DNA of 39,149 nt from UBA3064 sp023258775 (GTDB lineage: Bacteria; Pseudomonadota; Gammaproteobacteria; Burkholderiales; Burkholderiaceae_E), in assembly GCA_044355655.1 (NCBI GenBank), contig JBIKXS010000030.1, positions 1 to 39,149 on the forward strand. The letters are read 5' to 3'. The notes beneath the pieces were generated by a model that saw only the letters and a program-made list of their open reading frames with translations, searched no databases and was not told the DNA's origin. Shown here one piece after another: positions 8,464 through 17,092 of this stretch. Positions within the stretch are counted from its first letter, which is position 1. The number at the start of each line of letters is the position of its first letter. The position numbers were made by a program, and so were the translations under genes.

Positions 8464-10107
8464 ATGAACACTGCCAGGCCAAAACAACAAAATACGGTGC
8501 AAAGCACCGCGCTGGCAACGATGCCGGCGATGCATCCGGCGGTGCGGCCCTTGATGGAGCCCTTACACTGGGCGGGGCAGCAAGTGCTCGTGCTTGGTTC
8601 GGGCGAATCAGGTCAGGCTATGGTCGCCTGGCTTTTACGTTGTGGTGCCAAGGTCAAGCTTGCCGATACCCGCAACAATCCACCGAGCGCAGCAAAACTG
8701 CTCGAAGACTACCCGCAGCTCACGAGCTGCTTTGGTCATCCGCAGCAATCCTGGCTTGATGATATTGATTTGGTGGCCTGGTCCCCTGGTGTGTCAATCG
8801 AGCAAGGCAGCGGCGCAGCGCTTGCGCATTGGGCTCAGGCGCGAGGCATACCAGTCGCCGGGGAAATCGAATGGTTTGCGCAGGCGCTGGCAAGACTAAG
8901 ACAGCGCGGCTATCAGCCTGCGCTTGTGGCTGTGACGGGCACCAATGGCAAAACGACCACAGTCAGTTTGCTCGCAAAACTTTGTGAGACCGCTAATCGA
9001 CGAGTTGCCTTGGCAGGTAATGTTTCGCCTGCGGCCTTGCGCGCCTTGATTGATGCGCTCGATTTCGCCGGCCTGAACGCCGATGAATGGCATCGCGACA
9101 CCCCACTTTCTGAGACGACCATCAATGCCTTACCGCAGGTCTGGGTGCTGGAGCTATCAAGTTTTCAGCTTGCGCTTTGCACCAGCTTGCAAGCCGATGC
9201 CAGCGCGCTGCTGAACCTAAGCGAAGATCATCTCGATTGGCATGCCTCGATGGATCACTACGCTGCGGCTAAACAGCAGGTCTTTCAGGCCTTAGGGATT
9301 GCGGTGTATTCGCGTGATGACCCGGCAACAGAGCCGAAGTCGCGGGCCGTGGTCAAGCGGGTAGGTTTTGGCCGATCCTTGCCGCAAAAGCTCGGCGATT
9401 TTGGTGTGGCGCAGTTACAAGGTCTGCAATGGCTGGTTGAGGCAGTTGCGCTTGAGGAGAGCGGCGGGCGCAAAAGGCGTATGGAGCCCGCACCTTTCAG
9501 GCTTCGGCCCCTAATGCCTGCCGATGCGCTACGTGTGCGCGGCCATCACAATCAAGCGAATGCACTTGCGGCGCTCGCTTTGGGACGAGCCATCGGATTG
9601 CCGATGGCGGCGATGCTTCATGGCTTGCGTCGATTTGAGGCCGGGCCACATCGTTGTGAAATTCTGCGCGTGATCAACGATGTAGCCTATATCGACGATA
9701 GCAAAGGCACGAACGTTGGCGCAACGGTGGCAGCCTTGCAAGGACTGGGCATGCCTTGTCATTTGATTGCAGGCGGGGTGGGTAAGGGCCAGGATTTTGC
9801 CGCTTTAGGCATGGCAATCGTTGAACACGCCTCCTCGGTTGCGCTGATTGGTGAGGCTGCTGATGCCATCGAAGCAGCGATTCGCCATGCGCTTGCTGCA
9901 AGCCCGTTAAGGCTTGCCAAGGGGCTCGAAATCAGCCGCCACAGCTGCCTCCAAGCAGCGGTACAAGCAGCCTCGCAAGCTGCCACAACAGGTGAGGCGG
10001 TACTCTTATCGCCAGCTTGTGCAAGCTTTGACATGTTTCGCGATTACAAGCACCGGGCAGCCATGTTTGCCCGCGCCATTGATGAGCTTAATGGGGTTAT
10101 CGCATGA
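8464..10107 (+). CDS. murD: UDP-MurNAc-L-alanine:D-glutamate ligase
   Basis: Adds D-glutamate to UDP-MurNAc-L-Ala. It has 547 residues from ATG 8464, one base after mraY; an upstream in-frame GTG lies inside mraY. The N-terminal Rossmann-like domain starts at VLVLGSGESG, the ATP loop TGTNGKTT spans 158-165, then ELSSFQL, LNLSEDHLDWH, GHHNQANALAA and DDSKGTNVGAT follow. It is about 110 residues longer than E. coli MurD, owing to a ~35-residue N-terminal extension and insertions around residues 200-220 and 290-350. The stop overlaps ftsW (ATGA). Confidence 0.95.
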   Translation: MNTARPKQQNTVQSTALATMPAMHPAVRPLMEPLHWAGQQVLVLGSGESGQAMVAWLLRCGAKVKLADTRNNPPSAAKLLEDYPQLTSCFGHPQQSWLDDIDLVAWSPGVSIEQGSGAALAHWAQARGIPVAGEIEWFAQALARLRQRGYQPALVAVTGTNGKTTTVSLLAKLCETANRRVALAGNVSPAALRALIDALDFAGLNADEWHRDTPLSETTINALPQVWVLELSSFQLALCTSLQADASALLNLSEDHLDWHASMDHYAAAKQQVFQALGIAVYSRDDPATEPKSRAVVKRVGFGRSLPQKLGDFGVAQLQGLQWLVEAVALEESGGRKRRMEPAPFRLRPLMPADALRVRGHHNQANALAALALGRAIGLPMAAMLHGLRRFEAGPHRCEILRVINDVAYIDDSKGTNVGATVAALQGLGMPCHLIAGGVGKGQDFAALGMAIVEHASSVALIGEAADAIEAAIRHALAASPLRLAKGLEISRHSCLQAAVQAASQAATTGEAVLLSPACASFDMFRDYKHRAAMFARAIDELNGVIA

Positions 10108-11393
10108 GACTGGCCTTGCAAGCGCGTCTTGCTCGGGCGATGAGCCTTTTTAGTGCCTCGCCGCAATGGTTCGCTGGGGCTATGCCCTGGCGTGCGCGAC
10201 CAAGTTCGCCTGCCGTTGCTTCGCGCGACCTGGGTCGGCAAACGAGCAGCCAGCCGATTGCCGCCGAACTCGATCACAGCATTCTTGCGGTGACGCTTGC
10301 CTTATTGTTCTTCGGTTTGGTGATGGTTTATTCGGCATCGATCGCTTTGCCTGATTCACCTCGCTTTGCCGCGTACAAGTCCTCGCATTTCCTGTTACGC
10401 CACGCTTTCGCAATTACCACGGGTCTGATTGCGGCCTCGGTCGTCTTTCGAGTTCCGACAAGAACATTGCAACGTCTTGCTGCGCCGATGTTTTTGCTCG
10501 GCTTGTTCTTACTCTTACTCGTCCTGATCCCAGGTGTTGGCAAGGTGGTCTACGGTGCGCGACGGTGGATTTCGCTGGGTGTGATTAACCTTCAGCCCTC
10601 AGAGCTCATGAAGGTCTTTGTGATTCTCTATGTTGCTGATTACACCGTTCGCAAGCAAGACTACATGCACCATTTCTCCAAGGGTTTTTTGCCGATGGGC
10701 ACGGCTGTGGCGATGGTGGGTCTCTTACTGCTGCTTGAGCCAGATCTTGGTGCCTTCATTGTGATTGCCGCAGTGGCTATGGGCATACTTTTTCTTGGTG
10801 GTGTCAATGGCAAGCTCTTTAGTGGTTTGATTGTGATCGCACTCACCACATTTGCCTTGCTGATTCATTTGTCGCCATGGCGTCGGGAGCGGATATTTGC
10901 TTATCTCGATCCTTTTGAACCATCGAATGCGCTGGGAAAGGGCTATCAGCTTTCTCACTCGTTGATCGCTTTTGGTCGAGGCGAATGGTTTGGTGTGGGT
11001 CTTGGCGGTTCCGTGGAAAAGTTGCATTACCTACCCGAGGCACACACTGACTTCTTGCTTGCTGTGATTGGTGAAGAACTCGGACTCGTCGGTGTGATCG
11101 CAACTATTTTGGGATTTTTGTGGCTGACCCGGCGTGCTTTTCAGATTGGACGACAGGCCATTGCAATGGAACGCTTTTACCCGGGACTGGTTGCCAAGGG
11201 CATTGCGCTGTGGATCGGCTCGCAGGCCTTTATCAACATGGGGGTGAACCTCGGATTGCTACCGACCAAGGGCTTGACCCTACCCCTGATGAGTTACGGG
11301 GGAACAGGCATTCTGGTCAATTGCGTGGCAATTGGGATCTTGCTAAGAATTGACCGCGAAAACCGTATCACCATGAGAGGGGGCAAGCTATGA
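10104..11393 (+). CDS. ftsW: Septal peptidoglycan glycosyltransferase FtsW
   Basis: SEDS-family membrane glycosyltransferase that polymerises lipid II at the septum with FtsI. It has 429 residues with about ten membrane helices after a ~50-residue cytoplasmic tail. Family blocks include GLVMVYSASI, GARRWISLG-INLQPSELMK, LEPDLGAFIVI, GRGEWFGVGLGGSVEKLHYLPEAHTDFLLAVIGEELG (recognisable in pieces) and PLMSYGGTG near the C-terminus. It overlaps murD and murG by ATGA at each end. Confidence 0.96.
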   Translation: MRLALQARLARAMSLFSASPQWFAGAMPWRARPSSPAVASRDLGRQTSSQPIAAELDHSILAVTLALLFFGLVMVYSASIALPDSPRFAAYKSSHFLLRHAFAITTGLIAASVVFRVPTRTLQRLAAPMFLLGLFLLLLVLIPGVGKVVYGARRWISLGVINLQPSELMKVFVILYVADYTVRKQDYMHHFSKGFLPMGTAVAMVGLLLLLEPDLGAFIVIAAVAMGILFLGGVNGKLFSGLIVIALTTFALLIHLSPWRRERIFAYLDPFEPSNALGKGYQLSHSLIAFGRGEWFGVGLGGSVEKLHYLPEAHTDFLLAVIGEELGLVGVIATILGFLWLTRRAFQIGRQAIAMERFYPGLVAKGIALWIGSQAFINMGVNLGLLPTKGLTLPLMSYGGTGILVNCVAIGILLRIDRENRITMRGGKL

Positions 11394-12481
11394 GCCCATG
11401 CTTGATGGTGATGGCTGGAGGAACGGGGGGGCATGTGATACCCGGTCTTGCGGTGGCTGAACGTTTGCGCGCCCAGGGCTGGCGGGTCGTCTGGCTCGGT
11501 AATCCTTCGGGTATGGAGGCAACGCTCACCGAGCGTGCAGGCATTCCGATGCGACCCTTGGTTTTCGCAGGCCTGCGTGGCAAAGGCCTGGGAACCATGT
11601 TTTTGATGCCTTTGCGTTTATTGCGGGCGTTTGGTCAGGCCCTGGCTGCTTTGCGTGCTGAAAAACCCAATGTGGTCCTCGGTATGGGTGGTTATGTGGC
11701 TTTCCCCGGCGGGATGATGGCGAGCCTTCTCGGCCGTCCATTGCTCATTCATGAGCAAAACTCGGTCGCTGGTCTGACCAATCGTGTTCTGGCAAAACTT
11801 GCAGACCAGGTCTTTGAGGCCTTTCCAGGATCTTTTGGGCCGGCGCAGGCCAATCGGGCGATGTGGGTCGGCAACCCGGTGCGCGACGCCATCCTCGATC
11901 TGCCGCCCCCAGAGGAGCGCTATCGGCATCGACAGGGGCCACTTCGTTTGCTGGTGCTGGGTGGGAGCCTTGGTGCGCAAGCGATCAACGATTTACTGCC
12001 CAAGGCACTTGCACTGATCTCTCGTGCTAATCGACCCCGAATTGTTCATCAGGCCGGGGAAAAACATTTGCAAGCCTTGCAAAAGGCTTACCAGCAAGCC
12101 GAGGTAAACGCTCAGCTTGAAGCCTTTATCGGTGACATGGCCAAAGCCTACGCCGAGGCCGATCTGGTGATTGCTCGGGCCGGCGCGATGACCGTTTCGG
12201 AGGTTGCGGCGGCAGGCGTAGCGGCACTATTTATACCTTTCCCGCATGCTGTTGATGACCACCAAACTGGTAATGCCCAGTTTTTGGTGCAAGCTCAGGC
12301 GGCTTGGTGTTTTCAGCAGGATTGTTTCAGCCCCGAACAATTGGCCGATTTGCTGCAGGCACTCGACCGCCACAGGCTTTTGCAAATGGCGCTGGCTGCT
12401 CGTAAGGCAGCAAAACCCGAAGCGCTTGAGGTCTTGGTCAAAGCTTGCGCGCAACTTGTGACGAGAAAGCAGGAGGCGTGA
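11390..12481 (+). CDS. murG: Lipid II synthase MurG (GlcNAc transferase)
   Basis: Peripheral inner-membrane GT28 glycosyltransferase adding GlcNAc to lipid I. It has 363 residues, typical length. The N-terminal glycine loop GGTGGH lies at about 9-14, with LGMGGYVAFPGG and HEQNSVAGLTNR in the N-domain, and the second glycine loop GGSLGAQAIND, ARAGAMTVSE and HAVDDHQTGNA in the nucleotide-sugar domain. AGAGGGGG stands a few bases before the ATG. The stop overlaps the murC ATG by one base. Confidence 0.97.
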   Translation: MSPCLMVMAGGTGGHVIPGLAVAERLRAQGWRVVWLGNPSGMEATLTERAGIPMRPLVFAGLRGKGLGTMFLMPLRLLRAFGQALAALRAEKPNVVLGMGGYVAFPGGMMASLLGRPLLIHEQNSVAGLTNRVLAKLADQVFEAFPGSFGPAQANRAMWVGNPVRDAILDLPPPEERYRHRQGPLRLLVLGGSLGAQAINDLLPKALALISRANRPRIVHQAGEKHLQALQKAYQQAEVNAQLEAFIGDMAKAYAEADLVIARAGAMTVSEVAAAGVAALFIPFPHAVDDHQTGNAQFLVQAQAAWCFQQDCFSPEQLADLLQALDRHRLLQMALAARKAAKPEALEVLVKACAQLVTRKQEA

Positions 12482-13887
12482 TGCGGCATAAGGTTCGGCA
12501 TATTCACTTTGTGGGCATCGGCGGAGCTGGCATGAGTGGGATTGCTGAGGTGTTTTTAAATCTTGGCTACCAAATTTCAGGCTCGGATCTTTCCGCTTCC
12601 GTGGTCACTGAACGTCTCCAAGGCTTAGGTGCCAAGGTGGCTATTGGCCATGCGGCACAGCATATCGAGGGTGCTGATTGCCTTGTGCTATCAAGTGCCG
12701 TCAAGCCCGACAACCCGGAGCTCATTGCAGCAAGAGCAAGACGCATACCGCTTGTGCCACGGGCAATGATGCTGGCTGAGCTCATGAAGCTCAAGCAGGG
12801 CATTGCGGTGGCGGGCACCCATGGCAAGACAACCACCACCTCACTGGTTGCCTCGGTGCTTGCTGCAGGCGGTCAGGATCCAACCTTTGTTATTGGAGGC
12901 TTACTAAATAGCGCTGGTGTGAACGCTCGCCTAGGTAGCGGTGAGATGATTGTCGTTGAAGCTGATGAATCTGACGCGTCTTTTTTGAATTTGTCACCCA
13001 CCATGGCGATCATTACCAATATCGACGCCGATCACATGGAAACCTACGCCCACGATCCAGCCCGACTGCGTCAGGCCTTTGTTGAATTTACCCAGCGACT
13101 GCCTTTTTATGGCACCGCAATCCTTTGTGTCGATGATCCCGGCGTCCGTCAGATCATGCCCTTTATTTCTAAACCCTTACTGACTTACGGTTGTCGCGAG
13201 GACGCTCAGGTGCGTGCCTGCGGACTTCGCGCTGAAGGTAGCACGATGCACTTTGCGGTCGAGCGTGAGGGGCATGGGCCTTTGCAGGTGCAGCTCAACC
13301 TGCCAGGCCAGCATAACGTGCTCAATGCGCTTGCGGCAATTGCCGTGGCAAGCGAGCTCGACCTGCCTGACGAGGCGGTGCTATCGGCCTTGCGTGAATT
13401 CAAAGGCGTTGGCAGGCGTTTTCAATCATATGGCGATCTTCCCGCCCAGGGGGGAGGCTATTTCCGACTGATTGACGACTACGGTCATCATCCTGTCGAA
13501 ATGGCCGCGGTGCTTGCCGCAGCCCGTGGGGCCTTTCCTGGTCGCCGGGTTTTGATGGCCTTTCAGCCCCATCGATTCACCCGCACCCGCGATTTATTTG
13601 AAGACTTTGTGGCCGTGCTGGGGCAAGCCGATGGGGTTTTGCTTACCGAGGTTTACGCCGCCGGCGAACATGCAATCGTGGCTGCCGACGGCCGATCCCT
13701 GGCACGCGCACTACGGGTTGCTGGAAGGGTCGAGCCGCTTTTTTGCGAAGATTTAAAGCGCCTTCAAGAGGCAGTGATTGAGCAGGCGCGCGATGGCGAT
13801 GTGGTGATCGCTATGGGCGCTGGATCAATCGGTAGTCTGGCAGCAAGCGTTGAGCGCAGGCTTGTCTCGGGGGCACTCGATGGCTAA
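12481..13887 (+). CDS. murC: UDP-N-acetylmuramate:L-alanine ligase
   Basis: First Mur ligase, joining L-Ala to UDP-MurNAc. It has 468 residues. The N-terminal UDP-binding block is HFVGIGGAGMSGIAE (about 8-22), the ATP loop is GTHGKTTT (112-119), and EADESDASFL, NIDADHME, GRRFQ and DDYGHHPVE follow. I chose ATG 12481 because a strong AGGAGG (12471-12476) precedes it and it overlaps the murG stop (GTGATG context); further upstream in-frame sequence lies inside murG. Confidence 0.97.
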   Translation: MRHKVRHIHFVGIGGAGMSGIAEVFLNLGYQISGSDLSASVVTERLQGLGAKVAIGHAAQHIEGADCLVLSSAVKPDNPELIAARARRIPLVPRAMMLAELMKLKQGIAVAGTHGKTTTTSLVASVLAAGGQDPTFVIGGLLNSAGVNARLGSGEMIVVEADESDASFLNLSPTMAIITNIDADHMETYAHDPARLRQAFVEFTQRLPFYGTAILCVDDPGVRQIMPFISKPLLTYGCREDAQVRACGLRAEGSTMHFAVEREGHGPLQVQLNLPGQHNVLNALAAIAVASELDLPDEAVLSALREFKGVGRRFQSYGDLPAQGGGYFRLIDDYGHHPVEMAAVLAAARGAFPGRRVLMAFQPHRFTRTRDLFEDFVAVLGQADGVLLTEVYAAGEHAIVAADGRSLARALRVAGRVEPLFCEDLKRLQEAVIEQARDGDVVIAMGAGSIGSLAASVERRLVSGALDG

Positions 13888-13902
13888 GCGAGGAAAAGCG
13901 GT

Positions 13903-14898
13903 ATGAAAGCTCAACCGATCCAGTTAATGCCGGTCAGCGCGAGCGAAGCCGCAACCCTTGCCGCATCGATGGCTAAGCTTGCGGTGCTCATGGGGGGCGT
14001 GTCTGCCGAACGTGAGATTTCGCTTCGCTCAGGTCAGGGCGTCTTAGGGGCGTTACATCGTTTCGGGTTTCAAGCACAGGCCTTTGACCCTGCTGAGCAA
14101 AGCCTTGATCAACTGAAGACGCTGGGCATATCGAGGGTCTTTATTGCCTTGCATGGTCGCTATGGCGAAGACGGCACGGTTCAGGGAGCGCTCGAATTGC
14201 TTGGTATTCCCTACACGGGATCGGGCGTTCAGGCCTCGGCCATAGCCATCGACAAAATTCGTACCAAGCAAATTTGGGGTTTTCTTGGCCTGCCGACGCC
14301 TGCCAGTGTTGCCCTGCCCGAGCACGCCGACCCGAGGACCCTGCTCGATACGCTCGGTCTGCCGATGGTGATTAAGCCTGCACGCGAAGGCTCCACGCTA
14401 GGCCTGTCAAAGGTATACGACGCTTCAGCGCTTGAAGCTGCTGTTGCGCTTGCCAGGGCAAGCGATTCAATGGTGCTTGCCGAAAGGCTTATCGTGGGAC
14501 GCGAGCTCACGGTTGCAGTGCTCGGTGAAGATGAGCATGCGCAGGCCCTGCCGATTGTTGAAATTAGGGCGCCTCAGGGTAACTATGATTATCAGCATAA
14601 GTATTTCACTGAGGACACCGAATACCTGTGCCCGGCACCACTTGATGCAGCAGTCACGACCCAGGTGCAAGGGCTGGCGCTTGCCGCTTATCGGGCGCTT
14701 GCTTGTTCTGGCTGGGCGAGGGTCGACTTCATGCTTGATCAGGAAAATCGCCCATGGTTGCTTGAGGTCAATACCTCACCGGGCATGACCGATCATTCGC
14801 TGGTCCCGATGGCAGCCCGCGCCATCGGGGTCGACTATGAATCCCTTGTTGTTCGCTTGCTTGAGCGGGCAAGTCTGAAACTGAGGAGGGCGAGTTGA
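13903..14898 (+). CDS. ddl: D-alanine:D-alanine ligase
   Basis: ATP-grasp enzyme making the D-Ala-D-Ala dipeptide used by MurF. It has 331 residues. LMGGVSAEREISLRSG lies at about 29-44, followed by ALHGRYGEDGTVQG, GIPYTGSGV, KPAREGSTLG and the C-terminal EVNTSPGMTDHSLVP. The ~22 residues before MAKLAVLMGG extend beyond the E. coli DdlB start. The first ATG is kept because GAGG lies at a proper distance, but later ATGs (residues 9 and 23) are possible. Its stop overlaps ftsQ through TTGA. Confidence 0.94.
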   Translation: MKAQPIQLMPVSASEAATLAASMAKLAVLMGGVSAEREISLRSGQGVLGALHRFGFQAQAFDPAEQSLDQLKTLGISRVFIALHGRYGEDGTVQGALELLGIPYTGSGVQASAIAIDKIRTKQIWGFLGLPTPASVALPEHADPRTLLDTLGLPMVIKPAREGSTLGLSKVYDASALEAAVALARASDSMVLAERLIVGRELTVAVLGEDEHAQALPIVEIRAPQGNYDYQHKYFTEDTEYLCPAPLDAAVTTQVQGLALAAYRALACSGWARVDFMLDQENRPWLLEVNTSPGMTDHSLVPMAARAIGVDYESLVVRLLERASLKLRRAS

Positions 14899-15794
14899 GC
14901 GCGGTTCCTCAGCAGCATGCCAAGCAACTTGGCAGCCAGTCTGCCGAAGCGGCTGCGGGTCTTGGAGCAGGCTTTCGAGCGCTGCGTTTAGCGTTTATTG
15001 CGCTGCTTGAACGCCTTTGGCAGGATCCGCGCAGCAAGCATCGGGCGGGGCTGGCACTGGCCTGCCTCGTAGCTGCCGCATCGATTTGGGGCTTTGCCCA
15101 TTGGATCGCGCAAAAGCCCCTATTTGCCATGCAAAAGGTGATGGTCGAAGCCGCGCCAGGCCATGCACTTCGCCATGTGAGCGATGCCTCAATTCAGTTA
15201 GCCCTCAGACGTCTTGGGTTTTTCGATTTCTTTTCGCTCGACCTTGAGGGTATCCGTGACCAGGTCGAACAGGTGGATTGGGTGCGCAAGGCGCAGGTTA
15301 GACGTGTATGGCCAAATGCCTTAGTGGTGGAAGTGGAAGAGCATCAGCCGATGGCGATCTGGAACGGCGATCGATTAATTAATCATCACGGTGAATTATT
15401 CACTGCGAATTTCGCCGAGGCAGAAATCGCAGGCCATTTGCCACAGCTCATCGGCCCGGATGGCTCGCATCCTCAGGTATTGTCGCGCTGGCGGGACATC
15501 AGGCAATGGCTCGCGCCTTTGTCGCGTTCTCCCAGTGTGGTTTCGCTGTCTGCCAGCCATGCCTGGCAGGCACGGCTCGACGATGGGAGTCTGCTTTTAC
15601 TCGGCCGCGATGAGGGTTTGGGTATGGAGCACCGGGTCGCGCGCTGGGTCGAATCGCATCGAAGCGTGATGGAGCGTTTGATGAAACCGGTTGCTGCGGT
15701 TGACTTACGCTACCCCAATGGCTTTGCCTTGCAATTGGCCGAGCACCAGGCCGGGCAAGCGGCATTAAAAAAGACTGCAAAGAGGGACAGATGA
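14895..15794 (+). CDS. ftsQ: Cell division protein FtsQ
   Basis: Bitopic divisome scaffold, partner of FtsL and FtsB. It has 299 residues: a ~50-residue cytoplasmic tail, one membrane helix (about 51-68, LALACLVAAASIWGFAHW), a POTRA domain (about 78-145) and the FtsQ beta domain. The start is TTG at 14895, supported by GAGGAGGG (14883-14890) and by TTGA overlap with the ddl stop. The POTRA region reads FFSLDLEGIRDQVEQVDWVR then AQVRRVWPNALVVEVEEHQP, typical of FtsQ. Overlaps ftsA by ATGA. Confidence 0.93.
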   Translation: MSAVPQQHAKQLGSQSAEAAAGLGAGFRALRLAFIALLERLWQDPRSKHRAGLALACLVAAASIWGFAHWIAQKPLFAMQKVMVEAAPGHALRHVSDASIQLALRRLGFFDFFSLDLEGIRDQVEQVDWVRKAQVRRVWPNALVVEVEEHQPMAIWNGDRLINHHGELFTANFAEAEIAGHLPQLIGPDGSHPQVLSRWRDIRQWLAPLSRSPSVVSLSASHAWQARLDDGSLLLLGRDEGLGMEHRVARWVESHRSVMERLMKPVAAVDLRYPNGFALQLAEHQAGQAALKKTAKRDR

Positions 15795-17023
15795 CAAGAG
15801 ACGTCAAAGATCTGATTGTCGGACTTGATATCGGCACCTCCAAGATTGTGGCGATGGTGGCTGAGCTCACCTTGGACGGGCGTATCGAGATCATTGGCTT
15901 GGGTCAACACGATTCGCGTGGGCTGAAAAAAGGCGTGGTTGTCAACATCGAAGCAACCGTGGCCTCGATACAGCGTGCGCTCGAAGAAGCTGAGCTGATG
16001 GCCGACTGCAAGATTCGCTCGGTTTACACCGGTATTGCTGGCAGCCATATTCGTAGCTTTAACTCCTCCGGTATGGTGGCGATCAAGGAGAAGGAAGTCA
16101 CCGAGGCCGACGTGGCCCGGGTCATCGAAACCGCAAAAGCGGTCAATATTCCGACCGATCAACAAATTCTCCATGTGCTACCGCAAGAATTCGTGGTCGA
16201 TGGTCAGGATGACATCCGCGAACCCATTGGTATGAGCGGTGTGCGCCTTGAAACCAAGGTTCATATCGTGACTGGTGCTGTTTCGGCTGCACAAAATATT
16301 GTCAAATGTGTACGTCGATGCGGTCTTGAGGTCCAGGATTTGATTCTGCAACCGCTAGCCTCAAGTTACGCCGTGCTGACTTCAGATGAGAAAGAGCTTG
16401 GTGTGGCCCTTGTGGATATTGGCGGTGGGACGACCGATATCGCCATCTTCACCGAGGGCGCAATCCGCCACACTGCTGTGATTCCGATTGCCGGCGATCA
16501 GATTACCAATGACATCGCGATGGCCTTGCGCACGCCAACGCCCGAGGCCGAAGAGATCAAACTGCGTCATGGGATTGCCAAAGAAGTGCTTGCTGATCCA
16601 GCCGCGCGCATTGAAGTGCCAGGCCTCGGTGACCGCGCGCCACGTCATATGTCGCGCCAGGCGCTTGCTGCGGTCATTGAGCCGCGGGTTGAAGAGTTGT
16701 TCTCGCTGGTGAATCAGGTGATTCGCGAGTCGGGCTATGAGGAATTGCTTTCTTCGGGCATTGTGATGACCGGCGGCACAACCTTGATGCCAGGCATGGT
16801 TGAGCTTGCTGAGGATATATTCCTAAAGCCGGTACGTATCGGGATGCCCGATTACACGGGAGGCTTGGCCGATGTGGTGGCATCGCCGCGGTTTTCAACC
16901 GCAGTGGGTTTGATCGAAGAGGCGCGGATGCAGCGCCTGCGTGGGATGCGGGTGGCGCAGCAGGGAGGCTCATTCAAGGAGACAATGCGGCGCATGAAGG
17001 ACTGGTTTCTTGGTAATTTCTAG
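15791..17023 (+). CDS. ftsA: Cell division protein FtsA
   Basis: Actin-like ATPase that tethers FtsZ to the inner membrane. It has 410 residues, the usual length. Visible actin-fold signatures are GLDIGTSKI (about 11-19), DIGGGTTDIAIF (about 209-220) and GIVMTGGTTLMPG (about 322-334). The C-terminal end (MRRMKDWFLGNF) is the amphipathic membrane-targeting helix. It overlaps ftsQ by ATGA. Confidence 0.97.
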   Translation: MTRDVKDLIVGLDIGTSKIVAMVAELTLDGRIEIIGLGQHDSRGLKKGVVVNIEATVASIQRALEEAELMADCKIRSVYTGIAGSHIRSFNSSGMVAIKEKEVTEADVARVIETAKAVNIPTDQQILHVLPQEFVVDGQDDIREPIGMSGVRLETKVHIVTGAVSAAQNIVKCVRRCGLEVQDLILQPLASSYAVLTSDEKELGVALVDIGGGTTDIAIFTEGAIRHTAVIPIAGDQITNDIAMALRTPTPEAEEIKLRHGIAKEVLADPAARIEVPGLGDRAPRHMSRQALAAVIEPRVEELFSLVNQVIRESGYEELLSSGIVMTGGTTLMPGMVELAEDIFLKPVRIGMPDYTGGLADVVASPRFSTAVGLIEEARMQRLRGMRVAQQGGSFKETMRRMKDWFLGNF

Positions 17024-17039
17024 CCAGGGGCGGTGGGGG

Positions 17040-17057
17040 TGCCGACGCAAGTCGGTG
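17040..17057 (+). other. Hairpin with GCAA tetraloop in the ftsA-ftsZ spacer
   Basis: CCGAC (17042-17046) pairs with GTCGG (17051-17055) around a GCAA loop of the GNRA class; two outer G-T wobbles can extend it to 17040-17057. It is not followed by a T run, so it is not an intrinsic terminator. It sits 35 bp before the ftsZ start in the only sizeable gap of the cluster, where it could affect mRNA stability, processing or ftsZ translation. Confidence 0.45.
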
Positions 17058-17092
17058 TAAAAGCATGGTGAAGGTCTCGCGGAGGGTATCTT

